From Desulfovibrionaceae bacterium (GTDB lineage Bacteria; Desulfobacterota; Desulfovibrionia; Desulfovibrionales; Desulfovibrionaceae): DNA of 64,000 bases. The notes below the pieces were generated by a model. That model ran no database searches. It saw only the letters and a program-made list of their open reading frames with translations, and was not told the DNA's origin. The DNA lies in NCBI GenBank assembly GCA_015709205.1, contig JACCQO010000018.1:1-64000 (forward strand), read 5' to 3'. Below are positions 44,019 through 52,292 of the stretch, piece by piece. Position numbers and translations under genes: made by a program. Numbering within the stretch: position 1 is the first letter of the stretch; every line of letters begins with the position of its first letter.

Positions 44019-45460
44019 AGACCGTATTCGACAAGTCCGTGCCCGGCCGCCTGGGCACGGTGCCCGGCGAGGCGCGCCGCAAGGCCGCCGACTTCCTGCC
44101 CGCCGACCTCCTGCGCGCCGCCCCGCCCCGGCTGCCCGAGCTGGGCGAGCTGGACGTGGTGCGCCACTACACCGAACTCTCCCTGCGCAACTTCGGGGTG
44201 GACGGCAACTTCTACCCCCTGGGGTCGTGCACCATGAAGTACAACCCAAAGTTCACCGAGTGCGCCGCGGCCCTGCCCGGGTTCACGGACCTGCACCCGC
44301 TCACGGCCCAGCTCAAGGGCGCGGGCCAGTACACCCAGGGCGCGCTGGAGGTCATGTACGACCTGGAGCGGCTGCTCTGCGAGATCACGGGCATGTGCGA
44401 CTTCACCCTGCACCCCATGGCCGGGGCGCACGGCGAACTGACCGGCTCCATGCTCATCGCCGCCTACCACCGCGACAAGGGCAACAAAAAGACCAAGGTG
44501 CTCTGCCCGGATTCGGCCCACGGCACAAACCCGGCCTCGGCCACCATCGCGGGCTTCGAGGTCGTGAACATCGCCTCGCGCGACGGGATCATCGATCCCG
44601 ACGCCCTGGCCGAGGCCCTGGACGACGAGGTCGCCGCGCTGATGATGACCTGCCCCAACACCCTGGGGCTCTTCGAGCGCAACCTGCCGCGCATCGTGGA
44701 GCTGGTCCACTCCGTGGACGCCCTGCTCTACTACGACGGCGCGAACCTCAACGCCATCCTGGGCAAGATGCGCGTGGGCGACGTGGGCTTCGACGTGGTC
44801 CACCTGAACCTGCACAAGACCTTCGCCACGCCGCACGGCGGCGGCGGCCCGGGCGCGGGCCCGGTGGGCGTGTGCGGTCGGCTGCGCGACTATCTGCCGA
44901 TCTCGCGCGTGAAAAAGCTCGAGGACGGCCGCTTCGTGCTCTCCTACGACCACCCCAAGTCCATCGGCTACATGTCGCCCTTCTACGGAAACTTCGGCGT
45001 GCTGCTCAAGGCCTACGCCTACATCCTGCGCCTCGGGCGCGAGGGGCTGACGCGCGTGTCCGAGAACGCGGTGCTCGCGGCCAACTACCTGCGCAAGCGG
45101 CTCGAGGACAAGCTGGAGATTCCCTACAACCGCACGTGCATGCACGAGTTCGTGGCCAGCGCCGTGCGCCAGGCCGAAAACGGCGTGCGCGCCCTGGACA
45201 TCGCCAAGGCCCTGTTGGACCGGGGCATCCACGCGCCGACCATCTACTTCCCGCTGATCGTCAAGGAGTGCCTGATGGTCGAGCCCACGGAGACCGAGTC
45301 CAAGCAGACCCTGGACCGCTTCGTGGACGAGCTCACGGACATCCTGGCCCTGGCCGATGCCGACCCGGCCGCGGTGCAGGCCGCGCCGGTGCACACGCCG
45401 GTGGGCCGGCTGGACGAGACCAAGGCCGCGCGCGACATGGTGCTGACCCATGACCTGTGA
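44015..45460 (+). CDS. gcvPB: Glycine dehydrogenase (decarboxylating) subunit 2
   Basis: A 481-residue C-terminal half of the split P protein with the pyridoxal phosphate lysine in NLHKTFATPHGGGGPG, preceded by a family-typical YPLGSCTMKYNP. The GTG start at 44015 overlaps the gcvPA stop (GTGA) and has GGGAGG upstream, so translation is coupled. The 3' end overlaps lpdA by 11 bp. Confidence 0.96.
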   Translation: MKTVFDKSVPGRLGTVPGEARRKAADFLPADLLRAAPPRLPELGELDVVRHYTELSLRNFGVDGNFYPLGSCTMKYNPKFTECAAALPGFTDLHPLTAQLKGAGQYTQGALEVMYDLERLLCEITGMCDFTLHPMAGAHGELTGSMLIAAYHRDKGNKKTKVLCPDSAHGTNPASATIAGFEVVNIASRDGIIDPDALAEALDDEVAALMMTCPNTLGLFERNLPRIVELVHSVDALLYYDGANLNAILGKMRVGDVGFDVVHLNLHKTFATPHGGGGPGAGPVGVCGRLRDYLPISRVKKLEDGRFVLSYDHPKSIGYMSPFYGNFGVLLKAYAYILRLGREGLTRVSENAVLAANYLRKRLEDKLEIPYNRTCMHEFVASAVRQAENGVRALDIAKALLDRGIHAPTIYFPLIVKECLMVEPTETESKQTLDRFVDELTDILALADADPAAVQAAPVHTPVGRLDETKAARDMVLTHDL

Positions 45461-46886
45461 GCCGGAACGCATCGAAACCGGCCTGCTGGTGCTCGGCGGC
45501 GGCCCGGCCGGACACGCCGGAGCCCTGGAGGCCGCCGGGCTGGGCCTGTCCGTGGTCCTGGTGGAGCGCGAACACCTGGGCGGCACCTGCCTGAACCGGG
45601 GCTGCATCCCGACCAAGCTCTTTCTCGGGGCCACGGCCGCAGGGCCGGAACTGGAGAGCGCGGCCAAGCTCAAGCTGGCCGCGGGCTCGATCGACTTCGA
45701 CCTGCCCGCCCTGCAGACGCGCAAGGAGCGCATCGTCACGGGCTCGCGCAAGGCCATCGCCGCACAGCTCGCGGACGCGGGCGTGCGGGTTGTGGCGGGC
45801 GCGGGGCGCTGCACCGCCCCCGGCGTGCTGGAAGTCGCCGCGACCGGCGAAACGGGCGGGACCGACGGGACCGGCGAGTCTGGCGGCGCGTGCGCCGAAA
45901 TCCGCTTCGACGCCTGCATCCTGGCCACGGGCTCCCGGCCAGCGGCCTTTCCGGGCCTGGAGCCGGACGGCGACGCCGTGCTCAACTCCGACCACGCCCT
46001 GGAACTGGCCGAGGCTCCGGAAAGCCTGCTCGTGGTAGGAGGCGGGGCCATCGGCCTGGAGATGGCCGACTTCTTCGGCCGTCTGGGCACCAGGATCACG
46101 GTCATCGAGGGCTTGGCGCACTTGGCCCCCACCGAGGATCCCGAGGTGGGCGAGACGCTGGCGCGCGTGCTCAAGCGGCGCGGCGCGGGCGTGCGCACCG
46201 GGGCGCGCGTGGCCTCGCTGAAGACCGTGGACGGCAAGGCGCTGCTGGTGCTGGAAAGCGGCGAGGAACTCACGGCCGCCAAGGCCCTGGTGGCCGCCGG
46301 GCGGCTGCCCAATTCCCGGGACCTGGGGCTGGAGCACCTGGGCGTGCACACGCGCGGACCCGGCTGGATCGTGACCGACGACCGGCTCCTGGCCGCGCCG
46401 GGCGTGGCCGCGGTGGGCGACGTCAACGGCCGCACCCTGCTGGCCCACGCCGCCGCGCACCAGGCGCGCTTCGCCGCGCGGCTGCTGGCCGGGCGCGAGA
46501 CCGGGTCCTATGCGGCCGAGCCCATGCCCTCCTGCGTCTACGGCCACGTGGAGGCCATGCGCGCCGGGCCGACCACGGCGCAGCTCAAGGCCACGGGCCG
46601 CGAGGTGCTCGCTTCCACGGCGCAGCTCGCGGCCAACCCCATGGCTCAGGCCGCGGGCGCGACCCAGGGGTTCGTGCGCGTGCTCTGGCTGCGCGGGGCC
46701 GACGGCGAGGACCGCGTGGCCGGCATGAGCGCCGTGGGCCACGGGGTCTCGCACCTGGTCACCCAGGCCCAGCTGATCATCGCGGCGGGCTGGCGCGAGG
46801 CCGACGCCCACGCGCACATCTTCGCCCATCCCAGCCTGGACGAGGCCCTGCAGGCCGCGCTTGCCGCGCCGCGGACCGCCGCGTGA
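45450..46886 (+). CDS. lpdA: Dihydrolipoyl dehydrogenase
   Basis: A 478-residue flavoprotein that reoxidises the lipoyl group of GcvH (L protein). It has a FAD-binding GGGPAGHAGALEAA motif, the redox disulfide CLNRGC, an NAD-binding GGGAIGLEMADFF and a C-terminal dimer domain with the HAHI(FAHP)S region. A short Gly/Thr-rich insertion (about 130-145) is unusual. The gene overlaps gcvPB, so its role in glycine cleavage is likely. The T protein (gcvT) is not in the window. Confidence 0.95.
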   Translation: MTCEPERIETGLLVLGGGPAGHAGALEAAGLGLSVVLVEREHLGGTCLNRGCIPTKLFLGATAAGPELESAAKLKLAAGSIDFDLPALQTRKERIVTGSRKAIAAQLADAGVRVVAGAGRCTAPGVLEVAATGETGGTDGTGESGGACAEIRFDACILATGSRPAAFPGLEPDGDAVLNSDHALELAEAPESLLVVGGGAIGLEMADFFGRLGTRITVIEGLAHLAPTEDPEVGETLARVLKRRGAGVRTGARVASLKTVDGKALLVLESGEELTAAKALVAAGRLPNSRDLGLEHLGVHTRGPGWIVTDDRLLAAPGVAAVGDVNGRTLLAHAAAHQARFAARLLAGRETGSYAAEPMPSCVYGHVEAMRAGPTTAQLKATGREVLASTAQLAANPMAQAAGATQGFVRVLWLRGADGEDRVAGMSAVGHGVSHLVTQAQLIIAAGWREADAHAHIFAHPSLDEALQAALAAPRTAA

Positions 46887-47038
46887 AGCAGGACGGAGGA
46901 CGGCAAAAACGGTAAATTCTCTTGAACTCACCCGAAGATGTGATAGAGGGTGAACTAGTGCGATGGTGCACACGTCCGGCGTCGGCCTTTTGGGAGACGC
47001 CGCGCCAATAGCGTCAGAACCCATACCTGGAGGTGCAT

Positions 47039-48124
47039 ATGACTCTTGCAAACCTCAAACGCGCCGCGCTGCTGCTGACCCTGTGCCTGTTCACGGCCGC
47101 AGCGTTCGCCGCCACCGCCTCGGCCAAGGAAATCTACCGGCCCAAGGTGGACAACTTCATCTTCTTCATCGACCACTCCGGCTCCATGGCCTTCGAGCAC
47201 GACGCCCTGGGCAAGAAAAAGATCGAGGTGGCCAAGGAACTGGCCGAACACCTCAACCAGCGCATCCCCGAACTCGGCTACAAGGGCGGCGTCTACACCT
47301 TCGCGCCCTACTCCGCGCGCAAGGCCGTGGCCCCCTACAAGACCGCCGACTTCACCGGCCCGATCGGGTCCATCCAGGCCGATTACGACATCTACGGCCG
47401 CCAGACGCCCATGGGCAACGGCCTGGCCGACCTGGAGCCCGTGCTTGACGGCCTGCAGGGCAGGACCGCGGTGATCATCTTCTCCGACGGCGAGAGCAAC
47501 CGCGGGCTGGATCCCGTGGACCAGGCCGACATCATGGCCGCCAAGCGCCTCGGCAAGCTCTGCTTCCACGTCGTCTCCCTGGCGGACAAGCCCGCCGGAC
47601 AGGCCGTGCTCGACTCCATCGCGGCCATCAGCTCCTGCACCGTGTCCACCACCGCCGACCAGCTGATGGACGAGCGCGCCATGGACGACTTCGTGCAGAA
47701 GGTCTTCTACGAGACCGAGATCGTGCCCGAGCCCGTGAAGGCCAAGCCCGCGGCCAAGAAGCCCGCCCCGGCCCCGGCGCCGGCGCCCGCCGAAGTCGTG
47801 AACTTCCGTTCGGTCAACTTCGACTTCGACTCGGCCAAGATCAAGGACGAGTTCGTGCCCGTGCTGGACGAGGCCGTGGGCATCGTCAAGGAGACCCCCG
47901 GCAGCGTGGTGCTCGTGGGCCACACCGACTCCACCGGCCCCGACGCCTACAACCAGAAGCTCTCCGAGCGCCGCGCCCAGTCGGTGAAGGAGTACTTCGT
48001 GGCCAAGGGCATCAAGGAAGGCCGCATCGAGGCCATGGGCAAGGGCGAATCCGAGCCCAAGTACGACAACAAGACCCGCGAGGGCCGCGCCCTGAACCGG
48101 CGTGTTGAAATGCAGCTGAAGTAG
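47039..48124 (+). CDS. VWA-domain and OmpA-domain fusion protein (peptidoglycan-binding)
   Basis: A 361-residue precursor with a signal peptide (about 1-31). A von Willebrand A domain (about 44-225) has the MIDAS start DHSGSM. A Pro/Ala/Lys linker (about 236-255) leads to a C-terminal OmpA-like domain (about 257-361) with FDFDSAKIKDEF, HTDSTGPDAYNQKLS and RALNRRVEM, the peptidoglycan-binding pattern. It is thus likely periplasmic, tethered to the wall, presenting a metal-dependent ligand-binding VWA domain. GGAGG lies six bases before the ATG at 47039; a GTG six bases earlier overlaps this site. It precedes a secreted protein gene by 70 bp. Confidence 0.9.
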   Translation: MTLANLKRAALLLTLCLFTAAAFAATASAKEIYRPKVDNFIFFIDHSGSMAFEHDALGKKKIEVAKELAEHLNQRIPELGYKGGVYTFAPYSARKAVAPYKTADFTGPIGSIQADYDIYGRQTPMGNGLADLEPVLDGLQGRTAVIIFSDGESNRGLDPVDQADIMAAKRLGKLCFHVVSLADKPAGQAVLDSIAAISSCTVSTTADQLMDERAMDDFVQKVFYETEIVPEPVKAKPAAKKPAPAPAPAPAEVVNFRSVNFDFDSAKIKDEFVPVLDEAVGIVKETPGSVVLVGHTDSTGPDAYNQKLSERRAQSVKEYFVAKGIKEGRIEAMGKGESEPKYDNKTREGRALNRRVEMQLK

Positions 48125-48140
48125 GTATAGTGTCCCATCA

Positions 48141-48173
48141 CCGGCGGCGCGGGGCGTCTCCCCGCGCCGCCGG
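48141..48173. other. Strong GC hairpin after the VWA-OmpA gene
   Basis: A perfect 14-bp stem (48141-48154 with 48160-48173, loop CGTCT) begins 16 bp past the stop codon. With no T tract, it may stabilise the 3' end of the message or reduce readthrough into the next gene. Confidence 0.55.
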
Positions 48174-48194
48174 AATCCACGACGCGGACGACCC

Positions 48195-48776
48195 ATGGCC
48201 CGACAGCACGCCGGTTTGCACTTCCTCCCCAGCCTTTGCCTCGCGCTCGCCTGCGCGTTTTTCGCCGCCGCCCTGGCCGGAATCGCTGTGCCCGCAGGGG
48301 CCGCCGCCTCAGCGGGGGACGTTGCCCCGGCCGGAGCGCAGGAACCCACCGCCGTGGCCAGCGCAGGCGGGTCCGCCGCCGCGCACGCGACCGAAGGGGT
48401 GGCCGCGACGCAACAGGGGGTGCCCGCGCCCTTGTCCCACCACCCGGCCTACGACAAATTCAAGAGCTTCGCCATCGTCTGGGCGGCCAAGGTCAACTCC
48501 AACTACCGCTGCACGCGCGCCCGGGCCGAGGTGGTGCGCCGCGGCGAGGCCTTCGTGGCCCGCTATTTCGCCCTGGACCCGGCCACCATCCAGACCACGG
48601 TCAAGCCCTCGACCTCCAAGGCGTCGCCCTTCGTGGGCATCATGCGCTACCTCGAAGGCGTCTACGAATCCAGCGGCGCCACGCGCGCCGAGGCCCTGGG
48701 CGGCCCCTTCTCCCTGGTCAAGCAGACGCGCATCACGGAAATCTTCCGCTACTCCAAGGACGACTGGGTCTACTGA
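48195..48776 (+). CDS. Exported 193-residue protein, function unknown
   Basis: N-terminal signal peptide (LPSLCLALACAFFAAALAGIAVP) followed by an Ala/Gly-rich, probably disordered segment to about residue 80. The C-terminal half (81-193, HHPAYDKFKSF to the end) is compact, with Tyr, Arg and Lys and one cysteine. I recognise no family. It lies 70 bp behind the VWA-OmpA gene and ends in an intrinsic terminator, so they may share a transcript and a periplasmic role. Confidence 0.65.
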   Translation: MARQHAGLHFLPSLCLALACAFFAAALAGIAVPAGAAASAGDVAPAGAQEPTAVASAGGSAAAHATEGVAATQQGVPAPLSHHPAYDKFKSFAIVWAAKVNSNYRCTRARAEVVRRGEAFVARYFALDPATIQTTVKPSTSKASPFVGIMRYLEGVYESSGATRAEALGGPFSLVKQTRITEIFRYSKDDWVY

Positions 48777-48818
48777 GTATCCACCCCGGCTGCCGCGCAG
48801 GCCAGCCGTCCCCCTCCG

Positions 48819-48842
48819 CGCGCCCTACGGGGCGTTTTTTTT
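48819..48842 (+). terminator. Intrinsic terminator of the exported-protein gene
   Basis: A CGCCC/GGGCG stem with loop TACG followed by eight T, 44 bp past the stop codon. Confidence 0.82.
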
Positions 48843-49126
48843 GCTCGCGCCACCGCCATTCCGCCCGGCGCTCCGTCTCGTCCGCCCAGCTCCACCGCTC
48901 GCTCCCCGGACATTTTCGTGTAGGCACCGTCCTTCACCCGCGCCCCATGGGCACTTTTTGTCCATGCACCACCGCCCCCACCTCGTGCCCACGCACTTCC
49001 GGGACGCCGGGGGAAGTGGGGCCGGATGCTTCGGGCAGTCTCACCGCCCGCGCATCCGGCAACGCTTGCACCGGCGGCCGACCGGAGCACGGTCCCCGCG
49101 CACGCGGCGTTCCGCCTTTCGGGCGC
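48843..49126. other. Intergenic stretch with no supported gene
   Basis: About 280 bp between the terminators of two convergent genes, C-rich and with no supported frame, promoter or RNA fold. Confidence 0.5.
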
Positions 49127-49154
49127 AAAAAAGGCGGCCGCTTTCGCGGCCGCC
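49127..49154 (-). terminator. Intrinsic terminator of the ferredoxin gene
   Basis: On the minus strand a perfect 9-bp stem GGCGGCCGC/GCGGCCGCC with loop GAAA is followed by six T, 37 bp past the stop codon. Confidence 0.88.
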
Positions 49155-49191
49155 GACCCTGAATCACGCCTTCACGCCAATGGACAAATCC

Positions 49192-49404
49192 CTACGCCTG
49201 CTCGTCGTCCTCGATGGAAATGCAATCCTTGGGGCAGTAGGAGACGAGTTGCTGCGCGGCCTCGCGGTCCAGGCAGTCGCGCTTGAGCACCGGCCGCTCC
49301 GTGTCCTCGTTCCACTCGAAGCATTCCGGCTCCAGCGAGACGCATGCCTCGCAGCCCTTGCACCCGCCAAGACTCAAGGAAATCCTGCACTGCTCGCTGT
49401 TCAT
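49192..49404 (-). CDS. Single-cluster [4Fe-4S] ferredoxin
   Basis: A 70-residue acidic electron carrier. Cluster ligands are in CKGCEAC near the N-terminus and the remote YCP near the C-terminus, as in Desulfovibrio ferredoxin I; two further cysteines (PECF and KDC) could form a disulfide or second-site remnant. The start at 49404 has GGAGG five bases upstream. It has its own palindrome-overlapping promoter and terminator, so it is monocistronic. Confidence 0.93.
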   Translation of the reverse strand: MNSEQCRISLSLGGCKGCEACVSLEPECFEWNEDTERPVLKRDCLDREAAQQLVSYCPKDCISIEDDEQA

Positions 49405-49413
49405 CTCGCCTCC

Positions 49414-49452
49414 AGTAATGATTACTATAAACTTCCCCGGCCCGCGCCGCAA
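49414..49452 (-). promoter_or_regulatory. Ferredoxin promoter with operator-like palindrome
   Basis: On the minus strand TTGCGG (49447-49452) and TATAGT (49424-49429) are 17 nt apart. The palindrome AGTAATGATTACT (49414-49426) overlaps the -10 box and start point, an ideal repressor site. The rest of the gap to 49742 contains no supported gene. Confidence 0.6.
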
Positions 49453-49742
49453 GGGGGATACGGGTTATTATTATTCCGGCCGTGGCACCCGCACGCACGG
49501 CCCCGTTCACGGGAAGCCCAGTCCCCCGACGCGCCCCGGCGTTCCAAAAGGAACGCACCGGCCGGCCCAGCCCGACGGCACCGCTCCGCACACCGCGCCC
49601 GGCCCCGGCGGGACGCCGGACCACCCGTCGCTTCTTGCCCGCCGGGCGAAAAGCCTGTAATGGCTCTTGCCTGCGGCGCAGAACGCCGCGCGCCGGCCGC
49701 AACGGCCGCCGGGCCGTCAAGACGCCGCAGGACCGAGACCCC

Positions 49743-50966
49743 ATGCCCCCTTCGCCCCACACGCCCTCCACGCCGCCAGGCCCCAGCGCCGGGCCCGGCG
49801 AAGGCGCCGCCTTCCGCGCGGCACTGCCCTGGCTGCTCTTCACCACCCTGCTGTTCCTGGTGAACTTCACCGCGCGCACCCTGTTCGCGCCGCTCATGGT
49901 GGACATCGAGCAGGAACTCGGCCTCACGCACACCGAGGCGGGCGTGGTCTTCCTCTGGATCGCCCTGGGCTTCAGCATCTCCATGCTCCTGTCCGGCGCG
50001 GTCAATTCGCGCCTGACGCACCGACGCACGATCACGCTCTCGGCCATGATCCTGGGCGCGTCCATGGCCACGGCCGGTCTGGCCCCGAACTTCGCCTTGC
50101 TCCAGGGGGCGGTCTTCGTCATGGGCCTGGGCGGCGGGCTCTACCTGCCCTCGGGCGTGGCCGCCATGACCTCGCTGGTGGAACCGCACGACTACGGCAA
50201 GGCCCTGTCCCTGCACGAGCTGGCTCCGAACACGGCCTTCATCCTCATGCCCCTGCTGGCCGGGCTGCTCCTGCCCACGTGCTCCTGGCGCACCATCCTC
50301 ACGGCGGCGGGGGCCCTGTGCCTGACGGCCGGGGCGGGCTACGGCCTGTTCGGCCGCGGCGGAGCGAGCCACGGCGCGCCGCTGCAGCCGCACGTGCTGC
50401 GCGAGATCCTGCGCCGCGGAGACTTCTGGGCCTACGCCGCGCTCTTCGTGCTCGCCGTGGGCGTGTCCATCGGGCCCTTCAGCGTGCTGCCCCTGTTCCT
50501 GGTCAACGACCACGGCCTGAGCCCGGAACGCGCCAACCAGCTCCTCGGCCTCTCGCGCCTGCCCTGCCCGCTGCTGGCCTTTTCCGCCGGGTTCATCATC
50601 GACCGCATCGGCCCGGTGCGCACCATCGCCGCGGGTTTGGCCCTGGCGGGCGCGGCCACGGTGCTGCTCGGGCTGGCCACGGGGGGCTGGCTCACGGCCG
50701 CGGTGCTTATCCAGCCCGTGCTCACGGTCACCTTCTTTCCGGCCGCGCTCACGGCCATGTCCCACGCCTTTCCCGGCGCGCAGCGCCCCATGTCCGTGGC
50801 CCTGATCGTGCCCCTGGGCATCCTCGCGGGCAACGGGCTGCTGCCCGCGGCCCTCGGCAGGCTGGGCGACACCGTGGGCTTCGGCCCGGGCTTCGTGCTC
50901 CTGGGCGCGCTGCAGTTCGCGGGCCTGGCCCTGCTGCCGCGCCTGCGCGGGGCGCGCGGGCGCTGA
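49743..50966 (+). CDS. MFS transporter
   Basis: A 407-residue major facilitator protein with twelve predicted TM helices and a loop 2-3 region with RLTHRRTITL in place of the usual GxxxDRxGRR. A Pro-rich N-terminal tail precedes helix 1. Substrate cannot be read from the sequence; it resembles the nitrate/nitrite or CynX/sugar-phosphate type only broadly. The Shine-Dalgarno is weak. The gene stands alone, with the ferredoxin gene divergent and a terminator after it. Confidence 0.88.
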   Translation: MPPSPHTPSTPPGPSAGPGEGAAFRAALPWLLFTTLLFLVNFTARTLFAPLMVDIEQELGLTHTEAGVVFLWIALGFSISMLLSGAVNSRLTHRRTITLSAMILGASMATAGLAPNFALLQGAVFVMGLGGGLYLPSGVAAMTSLVEPHDYGKALSLHELAPNTAFILMPLLAGLLLPTCSWRTILTAAGALCLTAGAGYGLFGRGGASHGAPLQPHVLREILRRGDFWAYAALFVLAVGVSIGPFSVLPLFLVNDHGLSPERANQLLGLSRLPCPLLAFSAGFIIDRIGPVRTIAAGLALAGAATVLLGLATGGWLTAAVLIQPVLTVTFFPAALTAMSHAFPGAQRPMSVALIVPLGILAGNGLLPAALGRLGDTVGFGPGFVLLGALQFAGLALLPRLRGARGR

Positions 50967-50990
50967 CCGGCGCGCCCCGCGTGCCGCGAT

Positions 50991-51013
50991 CCCCACAAGG
51001 CCGGTGGGGTTTT
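50991..51013 (+). terminator. Intrinsic terminator of the MFS gene
   Basis: A CCCCAC/GTGGGG stem, with inner GG/CC pairing possible, followed by TTTT, 25 bp past the MFS stop codon. Confidence 0.72.
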
Positions 51014-51034
51014 CCTGCATATCCTTTCCAACCG

Positions 51035-51063
51035 TTGAAGAGTTGGCGTTTTACGGCTACTGT
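51035..51063 (+). promoter_or_regulatory. Candidate promoter of the PilZ gene
   Basis: TTGAAG (51035-51040) and TACTGT (51058-51063) with a 17-nt spacer, directly after the MFS terminator. Confidence 0.5.
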
Positions 51064-51143
51064 TCAAAATGAAAAGGGTGCCGGACGGAACGGGCTCGCC
51101 GCGACGCCCGCCCCTTCAACCACGACTTTTGCGAGACCGAGCC

Positions 51144-51812
51144 ATGGACGCCGGAATGAAGAACGCACAGGTCAAGAACCTCGACGGCAGCAATCTGGCC
51201 ATCGAGCCCGGCGCCGTGCTGCTGATGGAGCTCCAGGGCCTGAAGACGCGCGTGAAGACGGAATTCCTGGGCATGGACCGAGGGCGCTGGATCATGGTGC
51301 GCACGCCCGCCAAGCTGGGCGCCTCCCCCGGTCTCACTCGCGACGACGCCATCACCGTGCGCTTCCTCAAGGGCGAGAACCTGCTCTGCGGCTTCAACAC
51401 CACCTATCTCTCGTCCATTCCCCGGCCCTCGCCCCTGACCTTTCTGGACTTCCCGTCCAAGTACGTGGAAATGAACCTGCGCCGCGCCCAGCGGCTGGAC
51501 TGTTTCCTGCCCGCCACCCTGGTCAGCGACGGCCACGAATGGTCCGGGCTGATCCTGAACATCTCCGCCGGCGGCTGCATGTTCGTGGTCAACCAGCAGC
51601 AGCCCACCAACGGCCTGGCTCCCGGCTCCGAGGTCTTCGCCCTCTACCGATTGCCGGGCAACGACGAGGAGCTCTTCGCGCGCGGCACGGTGCGCAACAT
51701 CTCCGAGTTCCGCGGCCGCCCCAGCCTGGGCCTCTCCTTCGAGGAACTGACCGACGAGGCGCGCGAGTCCGTGAACAACTTCATCAACGACCTGAGCGAA
51801 TTCTCCGCCTGA
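51144..51812 (+). CDS. PilZ-domain c-di-GMP receptor protein (YcgR-like)
   Basis: A 222-residue cytosolic protein with an N-terminal YcgR-like beta-rich domain (about 10-110) and a C-terminal PilZ domain with the c-di-GMP motifs RRAQR (the RxxxR element) and NISAGG (the (D/N)xSxxG element). Such proteins change motility or polysaccharide export when they bind c-di-GMP. The ATG at 51144 is used; the frame is open 75 bp upstream, and neither start has a strong Shine-Dalgarno. Its possible partner enzyme is the HD-GYP protein at 33-34 kb. Confidence 0.88.
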   Translation: MDAGMKNAQVKNLDGSNLAIEPGAVLLMELQGLKTRVKTEFLGMDRGRWIMVRTPAKLGASPGLTRDDAITVRFLKGENLLCGFNTTYLSSIPRPSPLTFLDFPSKYVEMNLRRAQRLDCFLPATLVSDGHEWSGLILNISAGGCMFVVNQQQPTNGLAPGSEVFALYRLPGNDEELFARGTVRNISEFRGRPSLGLSFEELTDEARESVNNFINDLSEFSA

Positions 51813-51831
51813 CCCCCGCCCGCTCCGGCGC

Positions 51832-51860
51832 TTGACACGCCTGCGCCGAGCACCTACCTA
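51832..51860 (+). promoter_or_regulatory. Promoter of the 115-residue gene
   Basis: A perfect TTGACA (51832-51837) and TACCTA (51855-51860) with a 17-nt spacer, just before the AAGGAG site of the gene at 51891. Confidence 0.65.
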
Positions 51861-51890
51861 TCCCCTAACTTCAACGCCAAGGAGATTCGC

Positions 51891-52238
51891 ATGGCTTACG
51901 ACATTCGGCTCGTGAAACTGGTCAACGGGGACACGGTGCTGGGCAAATATTCCGAAGAGGGCCCTTCGCTCAAGGAAGTGGCCGTGCTGCAGACCGTTCC
52001 CACCCAGCAGGGCGTGCAGATGATGCTCCTGCCCTTCGGCTATCCCTTCGAGCAGGACATCACCGGCGAGATCCGCTACGAGCACGTGATCTACGAGTAT
52101 TCCAAGTGCCCCGAGGAGCTGAAGACCAAGTACCTCGAGGCCACCAGCAACCTGACCCTGGCCTCCCCCGGCGGGTTGAAGAACCTGAACCTGGGCGCGG
52201 CCGGCGGGGCGGACCTCTCCAGCCTGCTCAAGAAATAG
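51891..52238 (+). CDS. 115-residue protein with Sm-like start, function unknown
   Basis: Soluble small protein. The N-terminal strand pattern IRLVKLVNGDTVLGKYSEE resembles an Sm/LSm fold, but the RNA-binding motifs are not clear, so this is only a hint. The C-terminal tail is Gly/Leu/Ser-rich and ends LLKK. AAGGAG lies eight bases before the ATG, with a good promoter upstream and a terminator after it, so it is a well-expressed single gene. Confidence 0.75.
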   Translation: MAYDIRLVKLVNGDTVLGKYSEEGPSLKEVAVLQTVPTQQGVQMMLLPFGYPFEQDITGEIRYEHVIYEYSKCPEELKTKYLEATSNLTLASPGGLKNLNLGAAGGADLSSLLKK

Positions 52239-52263
52239 CCGGGGCCCGCCCCCGAGCATGCCG

Positions 52264-52288
52264 GGCGGCCGCTGGCCGCCTTTTTTTT
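52264..52288 (+). terminator. Terminator abutting the radical SAM start codon
   Basis: A perfect 7-bp GGCGGCC/GGCCGCC stem with loop GCT followed by eight T. The T run ends four bases before the ATG of the next gene, which therefore lacks any Shine-Dalgarno. Confidence 0.85.
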
Positions 52289-52292
52289 CCAC

